Of a stretch of 64,000 nucleotides of DNA, positions 33,601-36,047 are shown in pieces. The notes under the pieces were generated by a model that had not been told where the DNA came from, searched no databases, and saw only the letters and a program-made list of their open reading frames with translations. Every line of letters begins with the position of its first letter. Position 1 is the stretch's first letter. The translations under genes and the position numbers were made by a program. The DNA comes from Aminobacter aminovorans (lineage in GTDB: Bacteria; Pseudomonadota; Alphaproteobacteria; Rhizobiales; Rhizobiaceae), in assembly GCF_900445235.1 (NCBI RefSeq), contig NZ_UFSM01000002.1, positions 1-64,000 on the forward strand, written 5' to 3'.

Positions 33601-35067
33601 GAAATTGGGCAGCGGCACCTCGGTCAACAGGATGTCGACGTCAACATCGGTCTTGGCGCTGACGGCAGTAGTGCTGCCGTTGAGGCGCGCTGTCGAGGCT
33701 AGTGCGACGGTGGCGGTATTGTTCAGCGTGGCGACGATGTTGCGCAGCGCCGGATCAGCCTTGCCGTGCATCTTGAGCACGTTGGCTGCGCGAGCGGCAA
33801 TCTTGACCGCTCCATTGGTCGCCGTCAGCGAACCTGCGATGGTGATGGTGGCGGAGGTCGTGCCGCTTGCGCTCAGCGTCGCTCCGGAGCCGGCGGCTCC
33901 AAGCGAGGTGCGCAGGTGATCGATCGCCTTCAGGTCGATCGACTTGGCGCTGATGACAGCGCTTGCGCCAATATTGATGTCTTCAGCGCTGAGTCCCAGC
34001 GTTCCGGCCGCGTTGAGCGTGGCATTGACGACGATTTCCTCGCCGGCATCGACCATCAGCGAAAAATTGGCCCATGCCGGCAGCGAGCTGATCGTCGTCA
34101 CGTTGGCGTTGTCGCCGAGGTAAAGCCACAGCGACGTCTGTGCAGCAATGTTGGTCGCCGCGCCATCGATAGTAACGACGAGGTTGCCGCCGGATGCCGA
34201 GATCGAAACGTTCTTGTTTGTCGCAGCGTTTACCAGAGCCGACAGGTCCTGGGTCAGGTGGCCGGCAACGCCCGGGTTGAACGGCTCCATGTTCTCGAAG
34301 ACAAGGCCCTGCCCGCCGACGGTAAGCTTGCCCGAGCCTGCCGAACCCAGCTCGATTGCGGTGGCCGTGGCACCGGCAAAAATGATCGTGTCCTTGCCGC
34401 CATAGCCGCCATCGATTGCGCCCGACAGCCGACCGGCCGCGCCGATCGTGAAAGTGTCGTTGTTGTTATGCGCGCCGCTGAGGTTTTCTACCCCATCGAA
34501 CTTGGCCCTAACCTTGTCGCCGACAAGGTTGCCAGTGTTGTTTCCAGTGAGATTCCAGGCGGTATTGTCCGAGGAATCGAACACGATACGGTCGTTGCCG
34601 GCTCCACCGCTGAACGAGATTTCCGGCGCGAGCGTGAGCCCCCCGAATGAATCCTCGTCGATGGTCAGTGTGTCGTTGCCGGCACCGCCTGAGATCGTGA
34701 TGCCGGTGATCGTGCTGAGGTCGCCAAAGGCCAGCACCTTGCCGCCACGCGCCTGATCGACGATTTCGACACGCTGGATCGTGGTCGCGACATTGTTGGC
34801 GTTCTCGACCTCCTCGATCAGGCGGACGAGGATCTGGTGGTCGATGTCGACGCCATCGGTGGCAAGGTTGACGTTGAGGTCGGCGTTGAGCAGCAGGCGC
34901 GGCTCGAGCGGATCGAAGATCAGGCGAACGCGATCGGCGAGCTCGCGCTGTACGCGCGAACCGCGCGCGAGACGCGCCAGCTTGGCCGACAGGACCTCCG
35001 ACAGCTTCGCGCGGCGGTGCGATATCGGACGTCCCGATACACCTTCCGACTTGAACGGAAACGCCAT
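6610..35067 (-). CDS. Giant LEPR-XLL repetitive surface protein, 9,485 aa
   Basis: One uninterrupted frame encodes 9,485 residues, roughly 0.95 MDa. The N-terminus is basic, has no classical signal peptide, and carries LEPRLLL at residues 54-60, the LEPR-XLL motif known from very large repetitive bacterial proteins. Downstream in order: a short GGAGND calcium-binding block; about 3,000 residues of beta-solenoid-like repeats, including five super-repeats marked by NLLFNxVDTLxG; alanine/glycine-rich repeats; filamentous-haemagglutinin-like SILDA repeats; a helical island; a degenerate GGDGND block; Calx-beta-like segments; and a long RTX block near residues 7990-9325. It ends in a unique tail of about 160 residues finishing DDDIAFY. 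An extracellular or surface-attached adhesin or S-layer-like role is inferred. The ATG follows a purine-rich GGGGAGAAGGGG. It lies last in the minus-strand block after sapC. Confidence 0.9.
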   Translation of the reverse strand: MAFPFKSEGVSGRPISHRRAKLSEVLSAKLARLARGSRVQRELADRVRLIFDPLEPRLLLNADLNVNLATDGVDIDHQILVRLIEEVENANNVATTIQRVEIVDQARGGKVLAFGDLSTITGITISGGAGNDTLTIDEDSFGGLTLAPEISFSGGAGNDRIVFDSSDNTAWNLTGNNTGNLVGDKVRAKFDGVENLSGAHNNNDTFTIGAAGRLSGAIDGGYGGKDTIIFAGATATAIELGSAGSGKLTVGGQGLVFENMEPFNPGVAGHLTQDLSALVNAATNKNVSISASGGNLVVTIDGAATNIAAQTSLWLYLGDNANVTTISSLPAWANFSLMVDAGEEIVVNATLNAAGTLGLSAEDINIGASAVISAKSIDLKAIDHLRTSLGAAGSGATLSASGTTSATITIAGSLTATNGAVKIAARAANVLKMHGKADPALRNIVATLNNTATVALASTARLNGSTTAVSAKTDVDVDILLTEVPLPNFLGIGEIALPTNALDGILPANLINEVFPDGIINTGSEAFTNLIAVGQLSMDKLREVAANIADFSNAQVESDVTVTNRTAVTVDAAAQITQAGGAVGGASEVTISAGDESLVRVKIQTEKDALIPALATIVVFSAIDSDVDVSRTTEVVVGPATAAVVTKPTVINAAGDVVIAARNAGEVRNDIASNSIGSVTNDATETTTALVRGVTVVAGGLNISAESDTIYRASSLDAENRVTGGTTAGIDESVVTAGAGGVTVVAADRSEFEATALPFQPRMTETDAKAKKHIARVSSINEVTKTTGAVLSESVVTSAGAIVVSAINETKLSAFGLSLPMEEALEDSGDDPTNQVNAKKVNAGVLVANIVNGSTLATVSASNLSTSNGGDIKVEAVDDTFLDATIYINIDGRGGVGRLLKGGAKAVTGLEAMNIVGFKVPGIAQATLDAILGTSFWTTEEQVQVKASITDSVVSAAGALLVAAASRGVVNATVSNTSRAEATGLLKISAKAMGVVLATNQVSRLASALIDGGTTNKSVKAAGAITVTASDDTTVNSNVKIVSSGTASSDGGLHSLERTIDGVLGSQVGGDRKLVDGLVVPVAYGTTVGLNYDTITDGFKGAINVKTGDVVAVAKLGEAGKLYKYIGSDQTINFKLNNPARNFDDPAYWQLIKGEPGQIYTYLGADNPTLNLLNVDFTDRDLWKPDTDYSIVTDKYNLRASGGAATGAALVFNDVRGGATALVRKVDLEAARLTVTAESIGKIEANADILSEAKGGSPFNQDKLIEKVAPKGAKGFLFKKFLSGGGTTKAQSAVVATNLIQGQTSAKIEDSKLGTDANKIGDVTVFAENSSHIVSENSTVATAANGNKASAFQISNNTIGWERGNLLFNTVETLLGDVVHNIAEPAGASDIRLRTENPFNVEASISNTDITSNGDVSVEAVSEAVISASIDNRATASYEALFDGKVTSTGAVISGNKVSSAAIAKISGGTVKADTVTVKAQDRAEIDASTSLGVTAELDNTNGADIVNSIASNILDDYDYTTKSGTPSLNLGDKVRISSADDYAGTGDKGAIYQYMGADGTSVNLATANFNDFGLWKKLNTESLIPASMVKTGLLALGMDEKSVVGNATSKGGIFARNQVKSNVEASLTDTSVTTVGDVTVDAKESAKIKAVDNSVIDGWDSTAGISVSNTVQGGAKAAVDNSSVVAGVSGDLNVSARTDATIDATALSKLTSSGKTIGFVIAFNAVGYEPGNLLFDAVDTLIGSPEIGKALKAESPVLTTAYVKNSSIDVGGDIALVAVNVAGIKSVLGAESLMEWENDFAAGAKYGVSGTAAGAILASNKVSAGASAYIDNSAAVDGSGNATKTVEAGGKVEVKADNAATISADIKVVATALPASTLNALTDLIGNAAERLGAGDYDFTTKSGVRSLEQGDKVRVALDYLDVEIDLDVVTDASAAVDIIKGDRVEAGGKVYRYLGDTTITTRGGINVANAALWQEMDVNSGEVYEYIGETPLANADLTDVDYGDILQWKQLRTSDFKDIFFPELGNIVTTNAKAIGLTIAYNDTRGNAHAYIQGAKVEAGGAVNVAATGASTITAYTTSTVTASGGSSINGTGKVLGFNGQIVTNVVLGKTIASIASSNIKAGGNVTVTAENEARIDARLYSSGNSAATSVGISLAYNSVGWEAQNLLFNTLDTLVGAPYLADNAFDGNIGADATASILKSTVDAGDKIRVSAESDAQINATVSNAAVTDTSALKGASGASYGAIIASNKVSGAAKATIDNSGTTGKTIKAANGVSVIADDAVGIYSNAKLVASTTVTNDGGAGIIQETLNDLFPADYDTRPDAGGTKIRDIKFGDRIRIADDYLGSIAIDLNNVLPPSKFPISNGDAIRFEGVGDDAGAIYQYNGDDAIIDLEALVAGGEANLGPDWTKVGGNAGSIYVFMGSNALGQDIDLTQTDFTDLGLWKEAPEATVLLQELNLSASPSKAVGGLVVMNDVRGGSSATITNANVTATAGDVGVLALESAVMTAKVDSAISASGGSSVDWDGDKKTGAADTNPGTKHKPGSPADPAADTTPEGQENNTDKVLSINGTIATNLVQSSAVAKISGSTITAGGDVNVSAENVSRIDADTKSSAYTTGGDSVGVTLAFNTIGWNPTNVLFNGVDALLGDDLIADAFGGRNPSFTEAGIVNSDISAGGNLSVTADNRTSIDAEVGNEVTSESTSISGTDGKALGFVIASNKVASEAKAYIDNSGNATADVDAVGVTVKATDDASITSKGEIKALTLIKNDYGISVVANLAKSAFGNYQFTTKSGTQTVNNGDLIYIDTSIPGGPQAGELWEFDGADGSTINFDNFTGAGWSKYIVNDVIDFINDNLVPSLAGGSAIGVGALVIRNDIDSGATAKLLNADVNATGNVLVSAKQTSEIIADVKARVEVTGSAKGKSIAINGVIATNNVLNYAKATVTDSDVTGADLDVLAEGGATIKATIDADTIAKQVAAGITLAFNTVGLAGQNFLFNTVDTLLGTDLVGAISGLDPNAQIQALVTNSKIDMTGDVLVSAKASQVITSEISNYVKTLRGGAPNAVSVGGVFALNRVYAVVEASVTSSADIDADGSFTVSATNTSSITSKVVAPVIAINYTYGQNPDGKSVSIAPVVSRNAIDARVKALIDGVTDLDAASVRVEATQAGKIDATAAAAAVSVAAGTGKGLAVGVAGTIAFNTIVGGVEALISASDVNASGNAAGDGVTVSATNSADIDATIAAAAASIAGGFSGSGTAVAVGIVLAFNYIGYTGSITQAGVAKPLKTDARISNATVTGNKVSVLATSSQTIDATTVAASVAIGLAGSGGATAFSAGGVFVQNSIAADTIAAIDGGTGGHSSITARSGGIVVDAKNLSKIKSLSAAATIAASFSSKNAVAVSIGLDIAFNDIKGSVAAKVGDATISSDGAIVVDAENKAEVQAIAVAASASVTISGGRSISFSGAGATAKNEIDVDTEASISNSIITKSGAITVEASAEQKITATVLAASAGVGIGSTGIGASIGVAVAINKIGNGAGDRSKVLAFIKDSAVKSSGALSVTALSSQDIDAIVAAGSVAIAGGSTGVAASGAGAGASNVISVATQAYVDGDGTTDVGQGVTAGVNAASMLITAEDKSDISAFVGAASIAFAVGSTGVSVSIGLSYAENTISNDIYAGIRNANDEVKATTSGLVIRAKDSSKIKTESVAASFAAGIGSTGIAISGAGAVAKNTIDTDTNAVIFNSRVNGQGAVTVEALSTAKVEAIIAALSAAVGAGSTGVGAAIGISVAINRIGDWDVPVIPNSNEADVFVSPVLRANGASGVRAYIGESDVTAGGTLSVKASSEQEIKAMVLAGAVALAGGSVGVGVGGSGVYTENMIAVATDAMITGKSNDLAVIRAGNLLVEARNKAKIDALAGAAAVAGAVGSVGVGVAVGISIAKNTIANDVNAYLRYADVAVTDIPVHDPVYNAQFVLQNDPGTAATPGSITVRAIQEATIKADSVAAAVSVAGGGVGVAVSGGGAGASNVILGGTRAFAENSLLKSGGDIAVDASNTSTITALVGAVAAGVAVGGVAVQASVGAGIAYNNIGFNHAGTRMPVEVLAYLKETSVDSWGDVAVKANSNQTINATVAAGAVAVSAGKFAFGLAGAGASTKNKVAAEVKAYVDGDGASNLIKVATLDIGAQDQSTINAFAGAAAVSLAIGLGAGAVSIGVAEAVNLIDNDVVAYLASAANVVVTGNIPVQSNGFIYRGFASTPRPGTGNVFNGVYVPAVYDRVMPAYAVGTGSLQIAALSNATLTSNAVMASVSAAIGIGGAISGGGAITKNTVTSTTTSWIASSVLQVNGDVTVSARDTTTVSTMVDAIALAVGLISVAASGASAISQIDNQVSASVDGSTVRARDVVVEAVATPKAYSEAKGVNAGTLAVGVSEAKSIVGTRVSATTSTSTYTVDNLRIAAAQTLPSSGDTAAAKAQGLAGGLIGVDSTITEALNTSTVQALIGASVAITAARAVSVAAQNDSRQKAESDSAAYGLVAAGATKATAKSLPRQQGGVDIANTLAQVGASTIINAGSLTISALGSDDNFASANPGSGGLVAGASAQAITETRAYTQAVLGASATVNLTKAATQRVGETDLGFELYKTKAGRLTVNADHLTRANISIKTSAYGLLAGSGAEADNWIRSDVDAVIGAGAVVNAGAIAIGAVNRFDKPSIGGNVDGSTGGLFTGAGVTSETHLTLNTKITVNDNARLTVTGSSLEAGEFSLKAMNKIFYREGVAYKGGGLGSGIGAESIFDAENLYATVQLGTNPASASSNGVMLKTAGQIDLAANTHADARVDASVDNYGGVTVSVANATIKLSPDNNIVVGRGTTIEALRDVNMLVGMDANFNHDQYKLGVYADTFAGSPIPIDDVTADVFLFQSNNISIGAQALVRSGGNVRLFADRFGLAQMTAQGKAVNWASSLMGAIDSALGGKAHEQFDGTAHTEAHAVVTVDGTVQTGINRTVNIVIDSIGGTTANPTVIYHGGEADGSGAANVSLGVGQEPLQSNYFSEIEKAREKMAEYGGNADLVAFYNGEIRRLERELLFLGLAEWKDDPNYTGSGTPPQVLVPIKKNVLTITVAPIYAAAGYIDIRADVLQGNGKLDAPGDVKVTIENKTKAFLNIAGIYIPENNGGVFLNGFQDKISDYNAATGPNATVIARNLANVAVDNAANRGNDPYFVYSSVGTNLTITRTEGTSVAANVLIKNSWEKGNDPSPWPAIVISGDIDAITANVKIDNSVGSGDITINGNIRSASLDIITFGMVVIDLPPGSVLHSGGDPYASWKQITGGGMGQASSTDAANEIAKLPVKGIYASRISINAEYINLNGLIQSGYEDYVLNINATTQAEIEQIKKDIASGKLQPGLIALKTASFNEFKAFWDSANNRVFLQEFRTPGGSITITGKMMNTGNGAIKALGGYVNVTVNNSTDYDVVIQRIDVTQRGAGTIILNDKAKPATQNGSAVEGSYTQTWYQTRADGSVDVRVTQFVPQTVAPTGSPTSGNAQPNKKMVSVLGAGVLGAATNYDGAFDFSQNYAIKEGWRYGWSVASVQKDRVTNTYGTSSWIGIDALAKDPDALRSSVREVLQEPTLVPGSDYFFESNVSAAYDFGSKTSVLNSTTVTGNKWTTSTWYGKKTYYQEYITETSSRTVATHTIEADRPVSIQFLGYEEATIKINSTGAGKVLIEGGILNDTGLTQIISQTVIEATNENSVVQGVRIDLDADDGIGAGVFAMQIDLVDQYPDGFKGASQPTTAYAYLKATSSRGDIRINEKSGDMSIHTVEATQGDVYLSAHAGIVVADGPGGTYLPGLVKGGSIKLVADHYVGAAGTLPSGALGGIGNSTARTLMLDSGNTDGDRVNIIAQGNVFVTEQAGDMRIERVESAGNVYIKVAAGSLLDADNVTVKDERAYEELKNGVWTDLQLTTGTGAQAKIDSLLLGYETSKRAEYQTYWRFSQAYDGTSVRLSQAEKDQLALQYAPADLQAAIDTLEASRTAQYLLLKQTYESYGDIRRTDIDAAYELYWSYRNGQANPTVYNPNFVVGVSTAETDVLREQLRVQGINALRAEGLTALRTQGLVDLRAEAEALNLASETPLTGQALEDYLTAYVEDRIDPYVGEHIGDYILDGLDDYVDSRLDAAVDALSASKTADYHDLHKMFGRLGESAEDTAWTGQKMLFAVGAKADALKATVKVWTEDELLHAFGAGLTKSVSDTEIVDEQSNITAKKITIETFKSVGSVQGDTVIDLGNGSQQVTLSDDERVALAAAERQDVVFISGYETGRSDATKFLAGANVSFATEAGRGTITLASGNWPAVFKAGDLIYVEGSAANGTGGGYLKIDKVVGNKITLIEGHSVSTETATGLKIGVAQFASAFVEQAKVNFGNIGNNGTIKLIAGTWPAGMFKAGDLIYIGGKTQNATEDSAYFTVKSVSGNTITLADGEMLTVELGSSVNIGAVLDDPMDTQGRITKVIVNRREDVDIAATDLVTVKAGEAVYLGSAGSIKLGNIVAGDGTVAGDTIRIKVDGNLTNGLSAGAGVNLDGRDILLEAGKGHIGELGNAVTVAMRGEGGLIARAQDDVRVTAPSTDLRLESVYSRSGDAILTATSGSILDAINGSDATKIEARHIMLSAAGTIGSDTNALEIDVTGTVNNTSTGHLNDGTIIANADGSIFLTENHGDMNVRGIKSALGDVSLTAAAGSILDAELPSGFEPDGTPIRTKADVIGRHVTLRAFMDIGALGDNLEIDSSHASTGSVSAYTDTGSVYLVEAAGDMILREVKTGLFDNASFEDAVAFLTVLNGSMINGRSDALANVVSRRAYLFASVDIGQGNKRVVTQVGNLESWSRDSNTWIHNLGALVVGGVRSDISGVNAGGSAFIKASSPITIAENSAVMDSELEFWATDKAGGDDDIIVGAGVTLTATEGEVRLLAGDDVLVNATATIIAKTRIVITGDYQPVGEADPDIGTGATIQLFGSFQAPTIEINGGRDNDHILLDVVALRGNSFVRGGDGNDEIVVDKLPTMNTYQGVVKAVFAKDANGRDLRDELTIDGQAGSDAVIINIDGASDYVMNVRDSGGAANGEDTLTIEGTALADTFLFRKNFIANLRPIAGGYAPAIERINYNASINGRVLVNGNAGNDSFYFDDNAAILTVDGGAGDDLFQVGQVFGSSRNQKVDADGKLDPSGTYAITPLEDRFETINTTLGYLSKGITLPAVLYGGDGNDKFNVYSNHADLRLEGEDGNDEFVIRAFALAEGVNVKLNGGAGDDIIQYNVNAPVSIDGGAGFDKVVVLGTELADVFVITKDGVYGAGLTVRVANAEAIDVDGLEGDDTFYVLSTASDVVTTLIGGLGSDTFNVAGDVTKTVVSDDGNGGSGIVSHTVSSTDPRYNGLFVRGLDLTAKGDGTAAVDIGDGVKVREGDSSFDTYHFTLPAAPLAGTIAYVTVSAAQASAALRGKSGKTILVSLDGVTYSESLTIAFDGSNWQAGATIFVKAADDAAHEGPAVVAISHSVIHLDSNGNPLPPTAEGQFDGYQIPNVLVTVIDDDKPDVLITESSGSTGVREGDAVGDSYTVELTKPPAAGEIVTVKLATSNQLTLSVVEIKFGLVADLANGIFAWNDAQTVTVTADADGTPENRMVQRIAHSVETSQPAGGVYAGVESQEVNVDLVDAETPGVEIIETDGSTTVSKAGETDSYQIVLTAKPTAPVRVYINIDGQARALTNARVIADGNRFYVEFNDSNWDSPVTVDLVFDENGETTPDGIRVFSQQPHELNRITGPLHIVGGVGETDRSLTKAVALPTEANHPVVVSTGQNGTGDVDQLVLFSDTAQAPLSGVLTHNTITGLGMPSDPLMVDYNDGQPPVAVARGITYTNVGVVEVLLGTANDNFVIESTNQNTLTVVHGGGGADTLTVTGSTGPVVLFGDTSADGKRYGSTPGTPNGTAYSFLNTGNDIINAAGATGVVVIDGGAENDTLTGGKGTSFIAGGAGNDIITGGTGKNWIIGDSAFDVGYLTRTVTIDDDGINAQGVTELAGSDTITSGASDDVIIGDHGIIAQKATVDGSDLVLSVGTLDMMRDRPVLLVATSNPTKGGNDTINAGSGKNVIFGGMGDDGLTAGNGDSVILGDNGMALFDVDGSRLRIETMDLADGGIDTIVVQSGNHVLMGGSFGDRITAGGGNHIILGDNGKAIYLAGGLAAVRSAWDQNDGVDNIEAGNGKHVVFGGGAGDSIKIGTGSSVVFGDSGYAEFNGTLPSLAYSIDTSRGGVDTIVTGGDDQIVVGGAFGDMITTAGGADIIFGDNARLEFTITGAVANLNKGFSISPLDGGGDTIDAGGANDIVVGGTGADTIYGGTGNDRLFGDHALFDVTNPASQRVISVHVGAAMGAGNDTIYGDAGDDIIAGQQGNDTLYGGTGDDDIIGGHNVLGGVDGDDTIIGGAGEDVLVGDNGIIARGVVGGTSWKNTVWQLNPQVPGKLPSLLREVVLFDLVDGIGGADTIYGGDDDDRIFGQRGNDRLYGDAGIDEIVGGLGADTIDGGAGNDIILGDAGQILRAFNANGTAVLNSDNSWHRDVVLEEVATITGLVALSANKTIDRNGLSMKLLSPDVLLIGGLAGNTDGSNVMSTSGTWNTQAIGLDLEVAYNDTIEGGDGNDVLFGQRGNDTLSGGAGDDTIFGDRASNTSGFNTDLPKIVNAFRVIGAAQGINVNLPFGGELIVPAANLLPSEVTTTMPQIELYPTASGFLGEFSAKNTLSLSASQRFVAFASLVGDVTRMGDIAYGNDTIKGGAGKDTIFGDDGRIGAIVETGLSVIDKEISGLSVSLRDMLVDFSSLGFAQNALSALPNAAIVNVEIGKDTIDGEGDDDTIFGDSGTVLVPSTQLVVTAANSTAAALKLHNWLMDFHTVVADASYTAHAAGEKVVQDFGTKTNPGGAVFVAGQTVLRSATHRLLIGNDTITGGAGGDLIVGDHGLVNVPLVTLATSPRPDGLTTVELNAINAALAAQDQSRTTALTAHIARDHAIDATTNKSGDWLFGNGRGYGLSVGNDTISGNDGADVLIGDIGLIEQPMMGISLTAATQSAVATGLQDAFFKTIDRLYFGNISSPTAKAEAWGVQSKLAAAGTRDWSSNGSVNSWLLDTADKRQPQRPAFDFIVLNSDVISGGLGNDLVFGDIAAILPIVETTGQAGMIEKMRVLPVAETGATLTSTLRYVYNFGLHGYLHGTAATDVTRVSLFKIDADTMYGDDGDDVLYGLLGDDFIVAGAGNDQLSGGAGYDTVNGGTGTNIHGFDRLRDKAVAGGGQDVVRQTLDASSSSLVLGRSWISPLTMGIGSHVNNAVGMLNPAQTNVVRVGAAAAPAAGMSTTTRNISPIAQPAVWKPSVDVQFKKAVDASALTHSESQPLAPAGLTPLRALAFDTRSPNDIISSIRSGNIVLRVGAQSNVAPYLDLDVLLFDDKSNSFIAGRGTDDDIAFY
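7090..11120 (-). repeat. C-terminal RTX calcium-binding repeats of the giant protein
   Basis: Dense nonapeptides of GGxGxDxU type (GGAGNDIITGG, GGTGNDRLFGD, GDAGDDIIAGQQGNDTLYGG, GGAGYDTVNGG) interrupted by longer linkers. Such repeats bind calcium and fold into parallel beta-rolls outside the cell. Several groups have the variant form G-x-G-x-x-V/I-V-F-G-D-x (for example NGKHVVFGG, GSSVVFGDSG), where the second aspartate is lost. Confidence 0.85.
11880..12800 (-). repeat. Three Calx-beta-like segments of the giant protein
   Basis: Three consecutive segments share the plan acidic TESxGSTxVxEGD, then SYTVELTxxP, then a strand with VTVKL or VYINI, then SNWQ or WNDAQTVTV, then an asparagine/acid-rich turn. 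This resembles Calx-beta/immunoglobulin-like domains, which bind calcium and are common in large adhesins. Two copies contain VREGD. Domain assignment is by eye. Confidence 0.6.
12900..14060 (-). repeat. Degenerate internal calcium-binding repeats of the giant protein
   Basis: Spaced GGDGNDEIVVD, GNAGNDSFYFDD, GGAGDDLFQVG, EGEDGNDEFVI, GGAGDDIIQYN and GGLGSDTFNVAG motifs occur about 30-60 residues apart. The spacing suggests one calcium turn per beta-rich unit rather than a continuous RTX roll. Confidence 0.7.
14440..15230 (-). repeat. SILDA-type beta-helix repeats of the giant protein
   Basis: Three consecutive units of about 90 residues contain LTAAAGSILDA or a variant, then IxARHxxLxAxxxIG, then a short LEID strand and a G-SIFLTE-GDM strand. 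The pattern resembles filamentous haemagglutinin-type right-handed beta-helices, as in two-partner secretion adhesins, but no TpsB partner is present. Confidence 0.55.
16370..17240 (-). other. Alpha-helical island inside the giant protein
   Basis: About residues 5940-6230 break the beta-rich pattern. The stretch is rich in Leu, Ala, Glu, Arg, Tyr and Lys and has heptad-like runs (GINALRAEGLTALRTQGLVDLRAEAEAL is typical in character), a Tyr/Asp-rich segment DPYVGEHIGDYILDGLDDY, and a closing helix near LHKMFGRLG. It is probably a coiled-coil or helical-bundle insertion. Function unknown. Confidence 0.6.
22000..25900 (-). repeat. Ala/Gly-rich beta-solenoid repeats of the giant protein
   Basis: A long run of units alternates a strand of the type GGxVxVxAxxxAxIxA with a small-residue stretch GSxGVGVAVGISIAxNxI and then a short IDxDxxAxI strand. 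Roughly 60-75 residues separate equivalent VxAxxxxxI positions. The composition (Ala, Gly, Val, Ser) is extreme even for this protein. An elongated solenoid fold is inferred. Confidence 0.6.
25950..31500 (-). repeat. Five large tandem super-repeats of the giant protein
   Basis: The landmark NLLFNxVDTLxG recurs near 30.96, 29.86, 28.55, 27.14 and 26.07 kb, giving super-repeats of about 1.05-1.45 kb (350-480 residues). Each contains GGxVxVxAENxARI, SVGxxLAFNxxGW before the landmark, GxVIASNKVxSxAxAYIDNSG after it, and a short YxxTKSG...Y-x-Y-x-G...W module. Copies are clearly divergent in amino acids, so duplication is not recent. Confidence 0.7.
34530..34700 (-). repeat. N-terminal calcium-binding repeats of the giant protein
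   Basis: Two GGAGND motifs (ISGGAGNDTLTID and FSGGAGNDRIVFD) lie near residues 135-175, shortly after the LEPR-XLL motif. RTX-type repeats normally sit near the C-terminus, so the N-terminal position is unusual. Confidence 0.7.
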
Positions 35068-35144
35068 GCCCCTTCTCCCCTTCGCCTACCACGCACAAAG
35101 GGCCGGGGCCTATCGGTCCCAGCCTGCCGCCTCCCGGAACGGAA

Positions 35145-35167
35145 ACGGGAGCGCCAAGCGCTCCCGT
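35145..35167 (-). terminator. Hairpin between sapC-like gene and giant gene
   Basis: A perfect 10-bp inverted repeat (ACGGGAGCGC / GCGCTCCCGT) with a 3-base loop lies just after the stop codon of the SapC-family gene. It is followed on the minus strand by TTTCCGTT. This is a plausible partial terminator or attenuator that would lower or separate expression of the giant gene relative to the genes before it. Confidence 0.5.
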
Positions 35168-35172
35168 ACAAC

Positions 35173-35952
35173 CTATGCCACCGTTGGTTCCGGAGCCGTC
35201 TGCTCTTCTGCGACTTGCTCGCCCCCCACAGCTCCCGCTCCAATGCGCTCTGCCGTCGAGGTCAGGTGGCGCATGGAAAAGAGATGCAGGTAAATCAATT
35301 CCAGATCGTCATATGCCTGCAGTTCCGCCAACTGTTCGCCGCTAAGCGCCTTGAGACGCTCGCGGTTGACCGCAAGAAAGCCCGACAGCGTCAGCACCTG
35401 CCGGTTGCGTAGAGTGAAGCGCGCCTGCATCGACTCGAACAGGCCAAGTTCGTTGAGGCGCTTGGTCAGGCCGCGGGTGCGATGGAATTGCACCTGATAG
35501 GCTTGCAGAAATCCGAGCACGCTTTCGAGATACTGCGTGCGCTCGCCGTCATTGTCGAACAGCCGCTCGCCGCGGCCGGTTCGATTGCAGCCCTCGAACT
35601 CCTCGTCGACGCAGAGCGTAAAGTTCGCGCCATCGTCGTCGCTTGAAAACACAAACGGATAACGGCGCAGGAACGCCGGAACGTACTTGCCGCCCCAACC
35701 GCCCTTGTCGTCGACGAACAGGTTTTCATTGTCGCGCACGCCAAGCAAAACAACCGGGATGATGTCTTCGCCCTGTCCGGCAAAGACCACCGTGTACTCA
35801 TCCGCGGCATGCGCGAATTCGGCCGCCATGAGCGGCACCGAGTTCACATGGCGCGCATAAGAAAAGTCCCCGCCAACCTTGACCGAGAGGTCTCCGTGGG
35901 CTTGCCGCGTCACCGGAACGGCGCGCTCGTAAATCAGAAGTTGTTTTGCCAT
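35173..35952 (-). CDS. SapC family protein
   Basis: A 259-residue soluble-looking protein matching the SapC family (named from the Campylobacter fetus S-layer locus). It opens AKQLLIYERAVPVT and has the conserved early motif FAHAADEYTVVFAG, then VVLLGVRDNENLFVD, GKYVPAFLRRYPFVF and CVDEEFEGCNR, in the family's usual order. I chose the ATG at 35952; an upstream in-frame GTG would add four residues. The C-terminus ends in a low-complexity acidic Ala/Glu/Thr tail. The biochemical role of SapC proteins is not established. Here it directly precedes the giant surface-protein gene, which supports a role in making or exporting that protein. A 95-base AT-rich gap upstream may hold its own promoter. 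Confidence 0.8.
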   Translation of the reverse strand: MAKQLLIYERAVPVTRQAHGDLSVKVGGDFSYARHVNSVPLMAAEFAHAADEYTVVFAGQGEDIIPVVLLGVRDNENLFVDDKGGWGGKYVPAFLRRYPFVFSSDDDGANFTLCVDEEFEGCNRTGRGERLFDNDGERTQYLESVLGFLQAYQVQFHRTRGLTKRLNELGLFESMQARFTLRNRQVLTLSGFLAVNRERLKALSGEQLAELQAYDDLELIYLHLFSMRHLTSTAERIGAGAVGGEQVAEEQTAPEPTVA

Positions 35953-36047
35953 CCCCGCCCGCACGCAATTTTAATGAGATTCTGTCCGACCTAACGCACG
36001 GTAACATTGCATATTAGCAAATGGAAAGAGGCTGTGATGCGGCCAGG

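Noticed and set aside
6610..35067. Reading the giant gene as a polyketide or non-ribosomal peptide megasynthase
   Set aside because: No ketosynthase, adenylation, carrier or condensation motifs; the sequence is Gly/Ala/Asp/Val repeat with RTX signatures.
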